Shown here: in pieces, positions 1 to 9,166 of the stretch
How positions within the stretch are numbered: position 1 is the stretch's first letter
Layout: each line of letters opens with the position of its first letter
DNA from: Acidobacteriota bacterium
GTDB lineage: Bacteria > Acidobacteriota > Terriglobia > Bryobacterales > Bryobacteraceae
DNA length: 64,000 nucleotides
Direction of reading: 5' to 3'
Assembly (NCBI GenBank): GCA_018268715.1
Contig: JAFDVZ010000021.1
Coordinates: forward strand, 6,975-70,974
Made by a program: the position numbers and the translations under genes
Notes under the pieces: generated by a model
Database searches by the model: none
What the model saw: only the letters and a program-made list of their open reading frames with translations
What the model was told of the DNA's origin: nothing

Positions 1-146
1 CCTGGCTGCCCAAAGGGTTGCGGCGGCGCCGGGCGCCGGCTTTGTCGCCGCTCCTGTCCGATGTCCGGCGTCGCCTGCGTCGCTGCTCCTCGCCCTCGCT
101 CCGGCGACGCTCGCAACGCGGCCCGCGGGACTTGCGCCACGGGCTG

Positions 147-980
147 CTACGCCTTCAGATCCTTCAGGTAAGCGCAGCTCGCCTTCAGCGCGTCCATGTT
201 GAGTTCGACGAAGTAGTTCTTCACGCCGCCTTTCCTGGCCGCGCCGAATAGCTTCTTCCAATCGACCACGCCCTGGCCCACGGCCACCATCTTCTTATCC
301 GTCGCCGACCAGTCCTGCAGGTGCAGCGAGCCGAAACGGCCCGGATACTTCGCCATGAAGTCGGCGGCATGGAAGCCCAGGTTCACCACCGAGACCTGGA
401 ACTGCATCTTGACCAGCTTGGGGTCGAGCGTCTGCATCAGCTTGTCGTAAACTAGCACGCCGTCGATCTGTTTGAACTCGAAGTGGTGGTTGTGGAAGCC
501 GGTGACCATGCCCGCGCCATGGATCTTCGCGGCGATTCCGTTCAGATCCTCGGCGGCCTTCACCCACTCGCTCATCGGCGCATCGGCCTTCACGCCGAAG
601 GTGGACAGCACCATTTGCTTCAAACCTAACTCTTTCGCGAAGGCGATGCGCTCGTCCAGGTGTTCCTTCAACTCGGAGAAGTTGTAATGACAGCTTTCGC
701 AGCCAAGGCCGGCCGCCTGGATGGACTTCTTCAGCTCCGAGGCCGAACGTCCCACCAGGAAGCCGTAGCCCGCCTTCTCATAGCCGGGAGGCGAGCACAT
801 CTCAATCATCTTGTAGCCAAACCCGGCTAACTCCTTCAGCGTTCCATCAAAGTCCTTGCCGAGCGCCTCCCGCACCGGGAAGGTCTGGCAGCCGATGGGA
901 AAGCCCAGAGGGTTCGCCTCCACAAGGCCGGCCGCGGCGGCTGCGGCCGCGGCGCTCAGGAATCCACGTCTCGATAGCAT
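147..980 (-). CDS. Tat-exported sugar phosphate isomerase/epimerase-like TIM-barrel protein
   Basis: A predicted secreted xylose-isomerase-like TIM-barrel protein of about 277 aa. The N-terminus has a twin-arginine signal (LSRRGFLSAAA) followed by an alanine-rich hydrophobic stretch. The barrel contains the His/Glu-rich strand ends usual in this family (FHNHHFEF, then LHLQDW and VELNMD near the C-terminus), which normally bind a divalent metal. I placed the start at 980 because AGGAG lies 7 nt upstream; an upstream in-frame start would overlap the preceding oxidoreductase gene. It follows that gene by about 13 nt, so the two are probably co-transcribed and handle the same sugar or inositol derivative. 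The substrate cannot be told from sequence. Confidence 0.85.
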   Translation of the reverse strand: MLSRRGFLSAAAAAAAAGLVEANPLGFPIGCQTFPVREALGKDFDGTLKELAGFGYKMIEMCSPPGYEKAGYGFLVGRSASELKKSIQAAGLGCESCHYNFSELKEHLDERIAFAKELGLKQMVLSTFGVKADAPMSEWVKAAEDLNGIAAKIHGAGMVTGFHNHHFEFKQIDGVLVYDKLMQTLDPKLVKMQFQVSVVNLGFHAADFMAKYPGRFGSLHLQDWSATDKKMVAVGQGVVDWKKLFGAARKGGVKNYFVELNMDALKASCAYLKDLKA

Positions 981-993
981 GAAGAATCTCCTG

Positions 994-2487
994 TCAGGAC
1001 GCTTTCGGCGCCCATCCATCGCGATATTCGCGAGTTAGATATTTGTTCGCCTCGGCGAAGTTAGTCACCTGCCGCGAGGCCGGGTCATACGCCAGCCGTT
1101 TGCGCGTTCTCAGCGCGACGGCGTATAGGTTCACCGCTTCGGAAATCGGCCAGGCGTTGACGAAAGCGCCGGGGGATTGCTGCTTCGCGCCCTTGCAGGC
1201 CGCGATCCACTGCTTGAGGCCGGACGATAACTCATTCTGATCGCGGCGCTCGCGCGGCGGCTCGGGCGGCTTCTTTTCCGACAGCAGCCAGGGGTTGTTG
1301 ACGTGGAAGCCGCACAGGATCTTTCCCTTGTCGCCCACAAACATCATTCCTTCCAGCGGTAACTCCTCCACCTCTTCAGGCAGCGGGGGCCGAATTCCGC
1401 CGTCGTACCAGATCAGGTCGATTTGCGGACGGGCGCCCTTGGCGGGATAGCGGAAGCGCACGGCGCTGGCGGTGGGGAACGAGAAATCGTTGCGGATGGT
1501 GGTGGACACGCCGTTGCGCAGCACGCAATCGTGACTGAACATGGGATCGATGATGGTCGGGCCGCTCAGTTCGAGCGCGTCGAAAACCGTCCACAGGCTG
1601 TAGTGCCCCATGTCGGCCATCGAGCCGCCGCCGAAGTCGTACCAACCGCGAAACGTCATGTGGGTGTAGTCGGGATGATAGGGGCGCATGGCCTCCGGCC
1701 CGAGCCATAGGTCCCAATCGAAGCCGTTCGGAACCGGAGGCGCGCTGGTGGGGATGGAGGGGAACTGGGGCCATACGGGGCGGTTGGTCCAGTTATGCAC
1801 TTCGCGCAGTTTTCCGATGGCGCCGCCGTTGATCCACGCCATCACCTGGTCCATGGAGCCGTTGGCGTCCCAGGGCATGAAATGGGTGGAAACGCCCGTT
1901 TGGCGGGCTGTTTCGATGGTCGTGTGCGCTTCTTCGAGCCGGTTGGCGATCGGTTTGTGGACGATGGCGTGTTTGCCCTTGCGCATGGCCGCCATACAAA
2001 CGACGCCGTGCAGATGATCGGGAGTCATCACCTTGACGGCGTTGATATCCTTCTCCTTCTCGAGCAGTTCGCGGAAGTCGGCGTAGGCCGCGCAGCCCTT
2101 GTACTTGTCGGCGCCGCGGGCGTTGGCGTAGTAGGTTTCGACGATGTTTTGAGCGGCGTCGCGTCCTCCGGGGATGGGGTCGCCGGGGCCCGCCGTCCAA
2201 TCCGGCTTGCCCAACAGGCGGCGCATCGAATTGCGGATGCCGTCGCGCGACCAGTCGCGATATTCACCGGCGTACTTGTTGGGGTCGCACACTGCCACCA
2301 CCTGGATTTCGGGCGAAAGCAGGAGCGGCGGCAGCTCGCGCAGGCCTTCGGTGCCTACGCCGATGTGCGCAAGCGTGATTTTGTCGCTTGGGGCGACGTA
2401 GCCCGGGCCGCCCAGGGCGTGCCGGGGAACGATCATGAAACTGGCGGCCGAGCCCAGAAACGTTCGCCGGTTTGAATCGACAGACAT
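994..2487 (-). CDS. Gfo/Idh/MocA family oxidoreductase with Tat signal
   Basis: A 497-aa NAD(P)-dependent oxidoreductase-like protein, predicted to be exported by the Tat pathway (NRRTFLGSAASFM near the N-terminus). The Rossmann part begins at about residue 37 (ITLAHIGVGTEG). The usual EKP motif is changed to HKP (HAIVHKPIA); the lysine is kept. The C-terminal half is the alpha/beta dimerisation and substrate domain (GGGSMADMGHYSLW). GGGAGGAAATT before the ATG is a strong ribosome binding site. It precedes the TIM-barrel gene in the same transcription unit. Proteins of this type are numerous in Acidobacteriota and Planctomycetota and most have no assigned substrate. Confidence 0.88.
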   Translation of the reverse strand: MSVDSNRRTFLGSAASFMIVPRHALGGPGYVAPSDKITLAHIGVGTEGLRELPPLLLSPEIQVVAVCDPNKYAGEYRDWSRDGIRNSMRRLLGKPDWTAGPGDPIPGGRDAAQNIVETYYANARGADKYKGCAAYADFRELLEKEKDINAVKVMTPDHLHGVVCMAAMRKGKHAIVHKPIANRLEEAHTTIETARQTGVSTHFMPWDANGSMDQVMAWINGGAIGKLREVHNWTNRPVWPQFPSIPTSAPPVPNGFDWDLWLGPEAMRPYHPDYTHMTFRGWYDFGGGSMADMGHYSLWTVFDALELSGPTIIDPMFSHDCVLRNGVSTTIRNDFSFPTASAVRFRYPAKGARPQIDLIWYDGGIRPPLPEEVEELPLEGMMFVGDKGKILCGFHVNNPWLLSEKKPPEPPRERRDQNELSSGLKQWIAACKGAKQQSPGAFVNAWPISEAVNLYAVALRTRKRLAYDPASRQVTNFAEANKYLTREYRDGWAPKAS

Positions 2488-2614
2488 AATTTCCTCCCGC
2501 GCCCGGAATCATACTGAAGTTCCAGCGGACTGGCAACCCAAGGCGCCTCGGCGGCAGGCGCGATTCGGCGCAACACGCTGTTCGCGCGCGGGCATACAAT
2601 GACCGTGGATTCTC

Positions 2615-5600
2615 ATGCGCTATCCTCGCTTCCTATCCCTCATGCTGTTTGCCGGCGCCGCCGCGACAGCCGGAAACTCGGTGTACACCGCTCGCATTGA
2701 AGACGCCAAGGCGCAGTATTTGACGCGCGCCTCATTCGCGGTCCACGCGGATGGCGCCGGCGACGACACCGCCGTGATTCAGGCCGCCATCGACAAAGTG
2801 GAAGAGACCGCCGGCGAAGGCGTCCTCTTCATCCCCGAGGGCCGCTACCGCATTACTCACACCGTGTTCGTGTGGCCGGGGGTGCGGATCATCGGGTACG
2901 GCAAGACGCGGCCGGTCATGGTGCTGTCCGATCGCACGCCAGGCTATGACAAAGGCGTCGCCGACATGTTCTTCTACGCTGGATTCCGGATGCGCCAGCC
3001 GCGCGGCGATGCCGCCGCGGCGCCTCCGGGCGGCATGGCGCTGGGTTCGTTTCGTTTTCCGGACCCGCCCCCGGGCGCGGTTCCTCCGGCGCGCATACCG
3101 GACGCCAATCCGGGCACGTTCTATTCGGCGATGAGCAACGTCGATTTCGAGATTGGCGAGGGGAACGGCGGCGCCGTGGCTGTCCGGTTCCACGCCGCGC
3201 AGCACGCCTTCCTGGCTCATATCGACTTTCACCTGGGCTCCGGATTGGCCGGCATCCACGATGCGGGCAACGAGGGCGAGGATCTGCATTTTTACGGCGG
3301 GCGCTACGGCATTCTGACGAAGAAGCCGTCGCCCGCCTGGCAGTTCACGCTGATCGATTCGACGTTTGAAGGCCAGCGGGAGGCGGCGATTCGCGAGAAT
3401 GAGGCGCAGCTTACGCTGGTTCACATCACCTTCCGCAATGTGCCTACGGCCGTCGCGATCGACCGCGATTACTCCGATCAGCTGTGGATCAAGGATTCGA
3501 TGTTCGACAACATCAGCGGCCCGGCCATCATCGTCAGCAACGAACAGAGCCGCCTGACTCAGGTCAACGTGGAGAACGCCGTTTGCCGGAACGTGGCCGT
3601 GTTCGCCAAGTTCCGCGAGAGCGGCAAGACGCTGCCCGGCCGCGGCGCAATGTACGAGGTGAAGACGCTGGGCCACGGCCTGATGCTGCCCGCCGAGGGG
3701 GCCGCCGGGACCATTCAAACGAAGTATGTCGCCGAGCCGCTGTCCGCCATGCCGCCGGCGAAGCCGAACGCCATCGCGGCGCTTCCCCAGGTCGGCGAGT
3801 GGTTCAATCTGCGCGACGCCGGGGCGGTGGGCGACGGCAAGACCGACGATACGGCGGCGATCCGCAAGGCCGTCGCCGAGCATCGCGTGGTCTATGCGCC
3901 GGCCGGCTACTACGTGGTCACCGATACGATCGCGTTACGCCCCGATAGCGTGTTGATCGCGCTGCACCCGGATGTTACGCAGTTCGTCCTGCCGGATCGC
4001 ACGCCCGCTTTCCAGGGGCCTGGCGCTCCGCGCGCGATTGTCGAGGCTCCCTTGGGCGGCAAGACCATCCTCTACGGACTCGGAATCGCCGCCAATGGCG
4101 TCAACAGCCGCGCCGTGGGCGCTCTTTGGATGGCCGGGGCGGACTCGATGGTGAACGACGTGCGCTTCCACGGCGGGCACGGCACCAATGGAGCCAATGG
4201 CAAGAGAATCAACCCCTACAACAACACGCATACTTCCGACCCTGACATTCATCGCCGCTGGGATTCGCAGTATCCGAGCCTCTGGGTGAAGGGCGGCGGC
4301 GGCACGTTCGCCAATATCTGGACGCCCGACACCTTTTCGCAGACCGGACTGTACGTTTCCGACACCACGGTTCCCGGGCGCGTCTACGAGTTATCGAGCG
4401 AACACCACGTCCGCAATGAAATCATGCTGAAGAACGTGGCGAATTGGGAGTTATACTCGCTGCAGACGGAGGGGGAGAGCGGCGAAAGCGCGTTTGCTTA
4501 CTCGTTGGATATCGAGGGTTGCCGTAACCTGACCATCGCCAACTACCATGGTTACCGCGTGGTGAGGAGTTATCAGCCGTTTCCCTACGCGGTTCGCGTC
4601 GGTCATTCGCGAGACATCCGGTTTCGTAACTTCCACGTGGATAATAACAGCTCGATAGCGGGCTGCGCCAACGGCTGCGTCCAACTGGTGCGCGCCGGCC
4701 GCGTATCGTACGCGGACGCGATTGTGAACGAGACGGCCCACACCCAGGTGCGCGACCGCGAGTTCGCCTGGCTGGACCTGAATGGCAAGGGGCCCGCGCC
4801 GCAGACGTCGAAGGCCGCCGTTGAGAAGATCGCCTCGGGATTCGTGAATCTTTCGGGCGGGGCGGCGGACAGCAAGGGAAACCTGTACTTTGTCGACGTG
4901 CGCCGCCAGAATATCTATCGCATCTCGGCGGACGCCAAGGATGTGACGCTGCTGCGGCAGAATCCGCTGGAGCCGGTGAATCTGACTGTGGACAAAGCAG
5001 GGAATGTGATCGTTCTGTCGACCGGCGGCATGCGGGAGACGGTCTACGCGTTCCGGCCGGATGCTCCGGACGATCAGATGACGGTGCTGGAGCGCCAGCC
5101 GGCTCAGGCTCGGCCCGGCGTGCGCGTGGCGCTACCGGTGGACTACTGGGTAAACGGCGATTTCAGTAACACGCTGAATGTCGAGACCTATGAGTATGTG
5201 ACTCTCGACGAGAGGTTTCGCGCCAAGATGTCGGCGCGGAAACCCTTCCAATATGTGTCTCCCGATGGGTCGGTGTACATTCCCGCCAATGAGGCGTTCA
5301 TCCAGGGCGAGCCGTACTTCGGCCATAAGTGGACCGACATTCTGATGCCCACCGGGTTGGTGCAGACCGAGCCGGGAAAGACTTTCTATGTCACCAATGA
5401 GTCCGACCAGAGGACTTACAGCGGCAAGGTGAACGACGACGGGACGTTATCCGACCTGAAGGTGTTCGCCTATCAGGGCGGAGAGAGCCTGGCGCAGGAT
5501 GGCGGCGGGAAGGTCTATCTGGCCGCCGGGCAAATTTACGTGTATAGCAAGGACGGCAAGCCGCTGGACATCATCCGCGTGCCGGAGCGCCCGACCCACC

Positions 5601-5677
5601 TGGTGTTTGGCGGACCGGACGGGCGGACGCTGTTCATCCTGACCAATACATCGGTTTTCGCCACCCGAGTGCAGTAG
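2615..5677 (+). CDS. Secreted pectate-lyase-superfamily beta-helix protein with C-terminal propeller
   Basis: A 1020-aa secreted protein with an N-terminal signal peptide (LSLMLFAGAAATAG). Two copies of the pectate-lyase-3/GH55-type opening motif are visible: GAGDDTAVIQAAID at about residue 48 and GAVGDGKTDDTAAIR at about residue 404, each followed by a beta-helix. This is the twin-helix architecture of GH55 glucanases and phage-tailspike-like lyases. From about residue 745 the sequence changes to short repeats (DSKGNLYFVD, DKAGNVIVLS, GGKVYLAAGQIYVYSKDG) typical of an SMP-30/NHL-like beta-propeller. It probably binds or cleaves plant or microbial polysaccharide; catalytic residues cannot be assigned by eye. 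It is divergent from the oxidoreductase gene and alone in its transcription unit. Confidence 0.8.
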   Translation: MRYPRFLSLMLFAGAAATAGNSVYTARIEDAKAQYLTRASFAVHADGAGDDTAVIQAAIDKVEETAGEGVLFIPEGRYRITHTVFVWPGVRIIGYGKTRPVMVLSDRTPGYDKGVADMFFYAGFRMRQPRGDAAAAPPGGMALGSFRFPDPPPGAVPPARIPDANPGTFYSAMSNVDFEIGEGNGGAVAVRFHAAQHAFLAHIDFHLGSGLAGIHDAGNEGEDLHFYGGRYGILTKKPSPAWQFTLIDSTFEGQREAAIRENEAQLTLVHITFRNVPTAVAIDRDYSDQLWIKDSMFDNISGPAIIVSNEQSRLTQVNVENAVCRNVAVFAKFRESGKTLPGRGAMYEVKTLGHGLMLPAEGAAGTIQTKYVAEPLSAMPPAKPNAIAALPQVGEWFNLRDAGAVGDGKTDDTAAIRKAVAEHRVVYAPAGYYVVTDTIALRPDSVLIALHPDVTQFVLPDRTPAFQGPGAPRAIVEAPLGGKTILYGLGIAANGVNSRAVGALWMAGADSMVNDVRFHGGHGTNGANGKRINPYNNTHTSDPDIHRRWDSQYPSLWVKGGGGTFANIWTPDTFSQTGLYVSDTTVPGRVYELSSEHHVRNEIMLKNVANWELYSLQTEGESGESAFAYSLDIEGCRNLTIANYHGYRVVRSYQPFPYAVRVGHSRDIRFRNFHVDNNSSIAGCANGCVQLVRAGRVSYADAIVNETAHTQVRDREFAWLDLNGKGPAPQTSKAAVEKIASGFVNLSGGAADSKGNLYFVDVRRQNIYRISADAKDVTLLRQNPLEPVNLTVDKAGNVIVLSTGGMRETVYAFRPDAPDDQMTVLERQPAQARPGVRVALPVDYWVNGDFSNTLNVETYEYVTLDERFRAKMSARKPFQYVSPDGSVYIPANEAFIQGEPYFGHKWTDILMPTGLVQTEPGKTFYVTNESDQRTYSGKVNDDGTLSDLKVFAYQGGESLAQDGGGKVYLAAGQIYVYSKDGKPLDIIRVPERPTHLVFGGPDGRTLFILTNTSVFATRVQ

Positions 5678-5686
5678 TCCCGGGGC

Positions 5687-6406
5687 TCAGGCGAGCTTTA
5701 CGTAGAAGCGTTTGTTGATGCGGCCCTTGTTCTCCGTCCGGGTGATGGAGAACTCGCCTACCTGGGCGGTGGAGTGGACATGCGTGCCTCCGCAAGCCTG
5801 CGCGTCGAAGCCCTCGATTTCGACGACGCGGACCTTGCCGTCCACCACGGGTGGTTGCGCTTCGAGCGTGCGCAGGAGTTCCGGGCGAGCGCGGAATTCG
5901 TCCTCGGCGATGGTGTAGGATCGCAGCGTGGAGCGGGAGGAAAGGACCTCGTTCACGCGGCGTTCGAGCGCGTCGCGGACCTGTGTGCTCAGGGTTTCCA
6001 GCTTGAAGTCGATGCGTGAATACTCGACGCCGATCTGGGCGCCGGTGATCCAACCGCCATATTCGCGGAGCGTGATCGTGTTGAGCACGTGCAGCACCGT
6101 GTGGTAGCGCATGAAGGCCATCCGGCGGGCGGCGTCGAGGGCGAGATGCGCCCGGTCGCCCAGCGCGGCGGTGGCCGACGAGGCATGCCAGATCAGCCCA
6201 TCGGCGTCACTTGAGGCGGAGGCAATCTCTGCCTGTAGTCCGCTATCGAATGTGACGAGGCCGCTATCGGACGGCTGCCCTCCGCCGCCCGGATAGTAGC
6301 AGGTTCGATCGAACGCCAGCGCGCCGTCGCGAATGGCCGCCACCATCGCGTCGCACTCGAATAGATAATCGTCTTCGTGATAGAGGCGCCGGGTCGAGAT
6401 CGACAT
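5687..6406 (-). CDS. Alanyl-tRNA editing protein (AlaX-like)
   Basis: A 239-aa stand-alone editing-domain protein related to the C-terminal editing part of alanyl-tRNA synthetase. It is expected to hydrolyse Ser-tRNA(Ala) or Gly-tRNA(Ala) in trans. The glycine-rich CYYPGGGGQPSDSG motif is at about residues 36-49. The zinc ligands are clear: H102 and H106 in YHTVLHVL, and C205 and H209 in CGGTH. The length and the C-terminal extension past CGGTH fit AlaX type II. It is convergent with the beta-helix gene, with 9 bp between the stops. No partner gene is nearby. Confidence 0.9.
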   Translation of the reverse strand: MSISTRRLYHEDDYLFECDAMVAAIRDGALAFDRTCYYPGGGGQPSDSGLVTFDSGLQAEIASASSDADGLIWHASSATAALGDRAHLALDAARRMAFMRYHTVLHVLNTITLREYGGWITGAQIGVEYSRIDFKLETLSTQVRDALERRVNEVLSSRSTLRSYTIAEDEFRARPELLRTLEAQPPVVDGKVRVVEIEGFDAQACGGTHVHSTAQVGEFSITRTENKGRINKRFYVKLA

Positions 6407-6439
6407 CCTAACAGGATATCCGGCGCGCCCCAGCCGCCG

Positions 6440-7870
6440 TTACGGCCGCCCCAGGCCGGCCAGTTCGCTCAACTCGTCCATCATCTCGTTCAGACCCTGA
6501 GCCTGCGCCGCGATTTCCTCGCTGGCCGAGGCGGACTCTTCGGCCGAGGCTGCGGCGTTCTGAGTCACCTGCTGCATCTGGACAATGGCCCTGGCGACGC
6601 GTTCGATGCCCTTGGCCTGGTCATCACTGCCGGCGCGCACTTCCTCCACCGCGGTGCGGACCGTGGCGGAGCTCTCCGTGATCGCCCGGATCACCGCGGC
6701 GACCTCGGTCATTCTGGTTCCGCCCGCGTTCGACCGTTCGATGGACTCCTCGATCAAGCCGGCGGTGTCCTTGGCGGCCTGCGCCGACCGGTGCGCCAGA
6801 TTCCGGACTTCATCGGCGACGACGGCGAACCCGGCACCCGCTTCACCGGCCCTGGCCGCTTCGACAGCGGCGTTGAGGGCTAGGATATTCGTCTGGAACG
6901 CAATCTCGTCGATCACCTGGATGATGCGCGAGATCTTGCCGCTCGAGGCGGTGATCTCCTTCATCGAAGTCACCATGTGATCGAGCGCCTGATTCCCTTG
7001 CGCGACGCGCTCATCGACGGAGCCCATGACGGACGCCGCGCGGTGCGAGCTGTCGAGGTTGCTGCGGGTCATCGACAGGATCTCCTCGGTGGACGCGGAC
7101 GTCTCTTCAATGGAGGCCGCCTGCTCGGTGGCGCCCTGCGCCAGCGACTGGCTTACCGCGGCCACCTGCCGGGTGGCACGGCGAATCCGGTCCGCGCGCT
7201 CCATCACACCGGCGATGAGCTTGCGCAGGACGCGCGAGGCGCGGTGGGCGGCGACCAGGAGCGCTCCCAGAACAATCAGCGCGAACGCGTCGATGCCGAC
7301 CACGATCCAGCGCGCCTGGCTCATCCGCCGCGCGCCGCGGTCCGCTCCCGCCTTCATGATGTCCTTCTGCAACTGGGTCAGGCCTTCGGCCGCCTTCTCC
7401 ATGGCCACGCCCGCTGGCGCGCCGTGGTCGCGGTAGAGCACGGAGGCCTCATCGAGCTTGTCCTCCAGGCAGAGTTCGGAGATGCGCCGGAAGCATTCGA
7501 CGTGCTTGGCGATGTGTCCTTCGAGCGCGGTCAACAGATTCTGACTCTCCTGAGTGGTCAGCAGTTGCCTGAGCGCCGCCAGTTGTTCCTGTGCGCCAAG
7601 TCTCCTCTTTTCGTAGTCCTGGTGCGTCTTCTTGAACCCTTTGTCATCCTTCTGGATGCGGTTCAGCAGCAGACCCCTCTGGCCGGTGCGCATTCCATTG
7701 GCGATGGCCTTCAGTTCTCCCGCCCTGGCCAGGGTGTCGGCGGTGCGGCCGGTGGCGGTCACCAGCTCTTCTCCAACCTGGTTCAGCGAATAGAGCGCCG
7801 CCACGGTCAGGCTTAGCACGGAGAGGGGAATCGCAATCAGTGTCAGGCGAATTCTGGCGGAAAGGGTCAT
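6440..7870 (-). CDS. Methyl-accepting chemotaxis protein
   Basis: A 476-aa membrane chemoreceptor. A first transmembrane segment at about residues 8-28 is followed by a four-helix-bundle-like periplasmic domain (about 30-185) and a second transmembrane segment (about 187-207). The cytoplasmic coiled coil contains the highly conserved hairpin tip ([20 protein letters not shown]), which binds CheA/CheW. Glutamine/glutamate methylation-site clusters sit on both arms ([18 protein letters not shown] and [15 protein letters not shown]). There is no C-terminal pentapeptide for CheR/CheB tethering. No che or flagellar gene lies beside it, so it is an orphan receptor. The ligand is unknown. Confidence 0.92.
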   Translation of the reverse strand: MTLSARIRLTLIAIPLSVLSLTVAALYSLNQVGEELVTATGRTADTLARAGELKAIANGMRTGQRGLLLNRIQKDDKGFKKTHQDYEKRRLGAQEQLAALRQLLTTQESQNLLTALEGHIAKHVECFRRISELCLEDKLDEASVLYRDHGAPAGVAMEKAAEGLTQLQKDIMKAGADRGARRMSQARWIVVGIDAFALIVLGALLVAAHRASRVLRKLIAGVMERADRIRRATRQVAAVSQSLAQGATEQAASIEETSASTEEILSMTRSNLDSSHRAASVMGSVDERVAQGNQALDHMVTSMKEITASSGKISRIIQVIDEIAFQTNILALNAAVEAARAGEAGAGFAVVADEVRNLAHRSAQAAKDTAGLIEESIERSNAGGTRMTEVAAVIRAITESSATVRTAVEEVRAGSDDQAKGIERVARAIVQMQQVTQNAAASAEESASASEEIAAQAQGLNEMMDELSELAGLGRP

Positions 7871-8084
7871 GGGTTGATCGGGATCGACTGGGTTCGATCT
7901 GTGCTCCTACAGGTCTCGTATCGACCGGAACCGGAGAATCGAGTGGAATATTGCCGGTTCAGACAGCTGTTTCCGGCCTTTTTCCGCCACAACAGATACT
8001 TCTCGCGCGGGCGCCGGGACTCCTGGCGGGTCTGGAGCCGCGCTGGGGGGCCATGCTACATTCGTTACAGGCGCCTCGCCCCGC

Positions 8085-8124
8085 GGGCCCTTAGCACAGC
8101 GGTTAGTGCAGCGGACTCATAATC
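8085..8124 (+). repeat. attL: orphan 5' half of tRNA-Met (40-bp direct repeat)
   Basis: This copy runs from the first base of the tRNA acceptor stem (GGGCCC) through the anticodon loop and the first two bases of the 3' anticodon stem. It is identical to 15426-15465 over 40 bp and diverges on both sides. The following sequence (ATCAAGATTT) cannot pair to complete a tRNA. Because the flanking DNA to the left is chromosomal, this half should still have the original tRNA promoter. Confidence 0.93.
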
Positions 8125-8204
8125 ATCAAGATTTTTAGAATCAATAACTTAGCATTGGTGACAACGGTTGCGCCCGATTGCTAATCTTCGCTAGTCTTCA
8201 GGCA

Positions 8205-8370
8205 CTTAGATCGCCCCTGATCCAATGGGCTCGCAACCGAGAGCAACGCTTCTATGCAGGGGGTGGGCACAAAAATGGGCACAGTCTCGGCACGGGTTCT
8301 GACGAGTCCGGTGCCCTACCCCGTTTGGACCCCCACCCCCACACCGAGGGGGAGGGGGCGGTCCGAATAA
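8205..8370 (+). pseudogene. Remnant of a tyrosine integrase 3' end
   Basis: About 50 bp here (around 8240-8290) resemble the 3' end of the intact integrase at about 15320-15370. Both have GGGCACAAA-ATGGGCACAGT preceded by GCTT-TGCA-GG, and both read as G-G/V-GT-K/N-MGTV in the same relative frame. The reading frame continues to a stop at about 8370 but is closed upstream by a stop near 8220. This looks like the tail of a second, lost integrase. The similarity is short, so the call is tentative. Confidence 0.45.
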
Positions 8371-8461
8371 AACGGTCCCTAGATCCACGACGTCACAAGA
8401 GTCCGCGAGCGAAAACACCGGTTTGCGTTTCGGTTTCAAAGGGAGGGTGCGTTGATCCTGC

Positions 8462-8602
8462 GTGGCCACCTACGCCTATATTCGGAAACCGACAGCCCCG
8501 CAGAAGTCCGGGCAGAAGCGCAAACCGGACCCACGCGCTTCGGCGCAACAGATCCGGCAGTCCTTACGTAGTCGACAGAAGATATATAATCCGCAGGTAT
8601 GA
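8462..8602 (+). CDS. Possible small basic peptide (46 aa), uncertain
   Basis: A GTG-started open frame encodes a Lys/Arg/Gln-rich peptide beginning ATYAYIRKP and ending in KIYNPQV. Its stop overlaps the start of the next gene as ATGA, which is the usual sign of translational coupling. No good ribosome binding site is placed for the GTG (GGGAGG is 15 nt upstream). No family is recognised and it may not be expressed. Confidence 0.22.
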   Translation: MATYAYIRKPTAPQKSGQKRKPDPRASAQQIRQSLRSRQKIYNPQV

Positions 8603-9039
8603 GGCCATTGTTTCTATTCATATACCTTGCGGTCTCTGCGTGGGCGCAGGGCGAACCAACGCACACAGTTTTGACACATAGCCTGCCCAACGGCAGGCTA
8701 TGGAGGAACTTAGATGCAGACTCAAAACTGCTATTTGTGGCTGGATACGTGACCGGCGTTTCGCATGCCACGACACTAGCGATGGCGATGGAGGCAGCAG
8801 AGCATCGCAAGGATCGTCGCTTTTCGCAGTTCATTCTCCAGACCGCACTCGCTCGGTCGATGGATAACAACGATCGTTGTGCTGCACTAGATCGTTTTTA
8901 TGGAACACCAGAGTATGCAGTCATAACAATAGCGGACGCTCTGGAAGTGATAGCCGCACGGGCTTCAGGAGAGGATGAGGCGGCTATCAACAAGATGATT
9001 TCGGGGTTACTTGAGACACTAGCAAGAGGACAACACTGA
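8599..9039 (+). CDS. Secreted hypothetical protein, element cargo
   Basis: A 146-aa protein with a clear N-terminal signal peptide (MRPLFLFIYLAVSAWAQG), so it is probably exported. The mature part has an NGRLWRNLDADSK segment followed by LFVAGYVTGV, and near the end a DRFYGTPEYAVITI segment. This pattern recalls small secreted proteins common in Acidobacteriota and, weakly, the Rap1a/Tai immunity fold; I cannot assign a function. Base composition is clearly AT-richer than the flanking chromosome, consistent with transfer. It is the first gene inside the integrative element, about 470 bp from the left repeat. Confidence 0.6.
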   Translation: MRPLFLFIYLAVSAWAQGEPTHTVLTHSLPNGRLWRNLDADSKLLFVAGYVTGVSHATTLAMAMEAAEHRKDRRFSQFILQTALARSMDNNDRCAALDRFYGTPEYAVITIADALEVIAARASGEDEAAINKMISGLLETLARGQH

Positions 9040-9166
9040 GCGTGCCCGTCAACGCAACAGCCCGCATAGATTCACCATTTTTCAAACTCGGCTGTCGGGT
9101 CGGATACCCTGTCGAACAGGCCCACTTGCGTGATGCGGAGGGAATATACTAGGTCTCGACAACGCC

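Larger units (their letters stand above)
7871..8598. other. 728-bp region across the left element boundary
   Basis: From 7871 to 8084 this is the promoter side of the chemotaxis gene and the presumed native promoter of the split tRNA. From 8085 on it is element DNA: the tRNA half, a short AT-rich stretch, the integrase-tail remnant and one doubtful small peptide frame. I see no other gene, and no clear -35/-10 pair for the half tRNA. Confidence 0.5.

Noticed and set aside
1-146. Possible gene end at the left edge
   Set aside because: A short frame is open on the plus strand but is Arg-rich and runs into the TIM-barrel gene; nothing recognisable is encoded.
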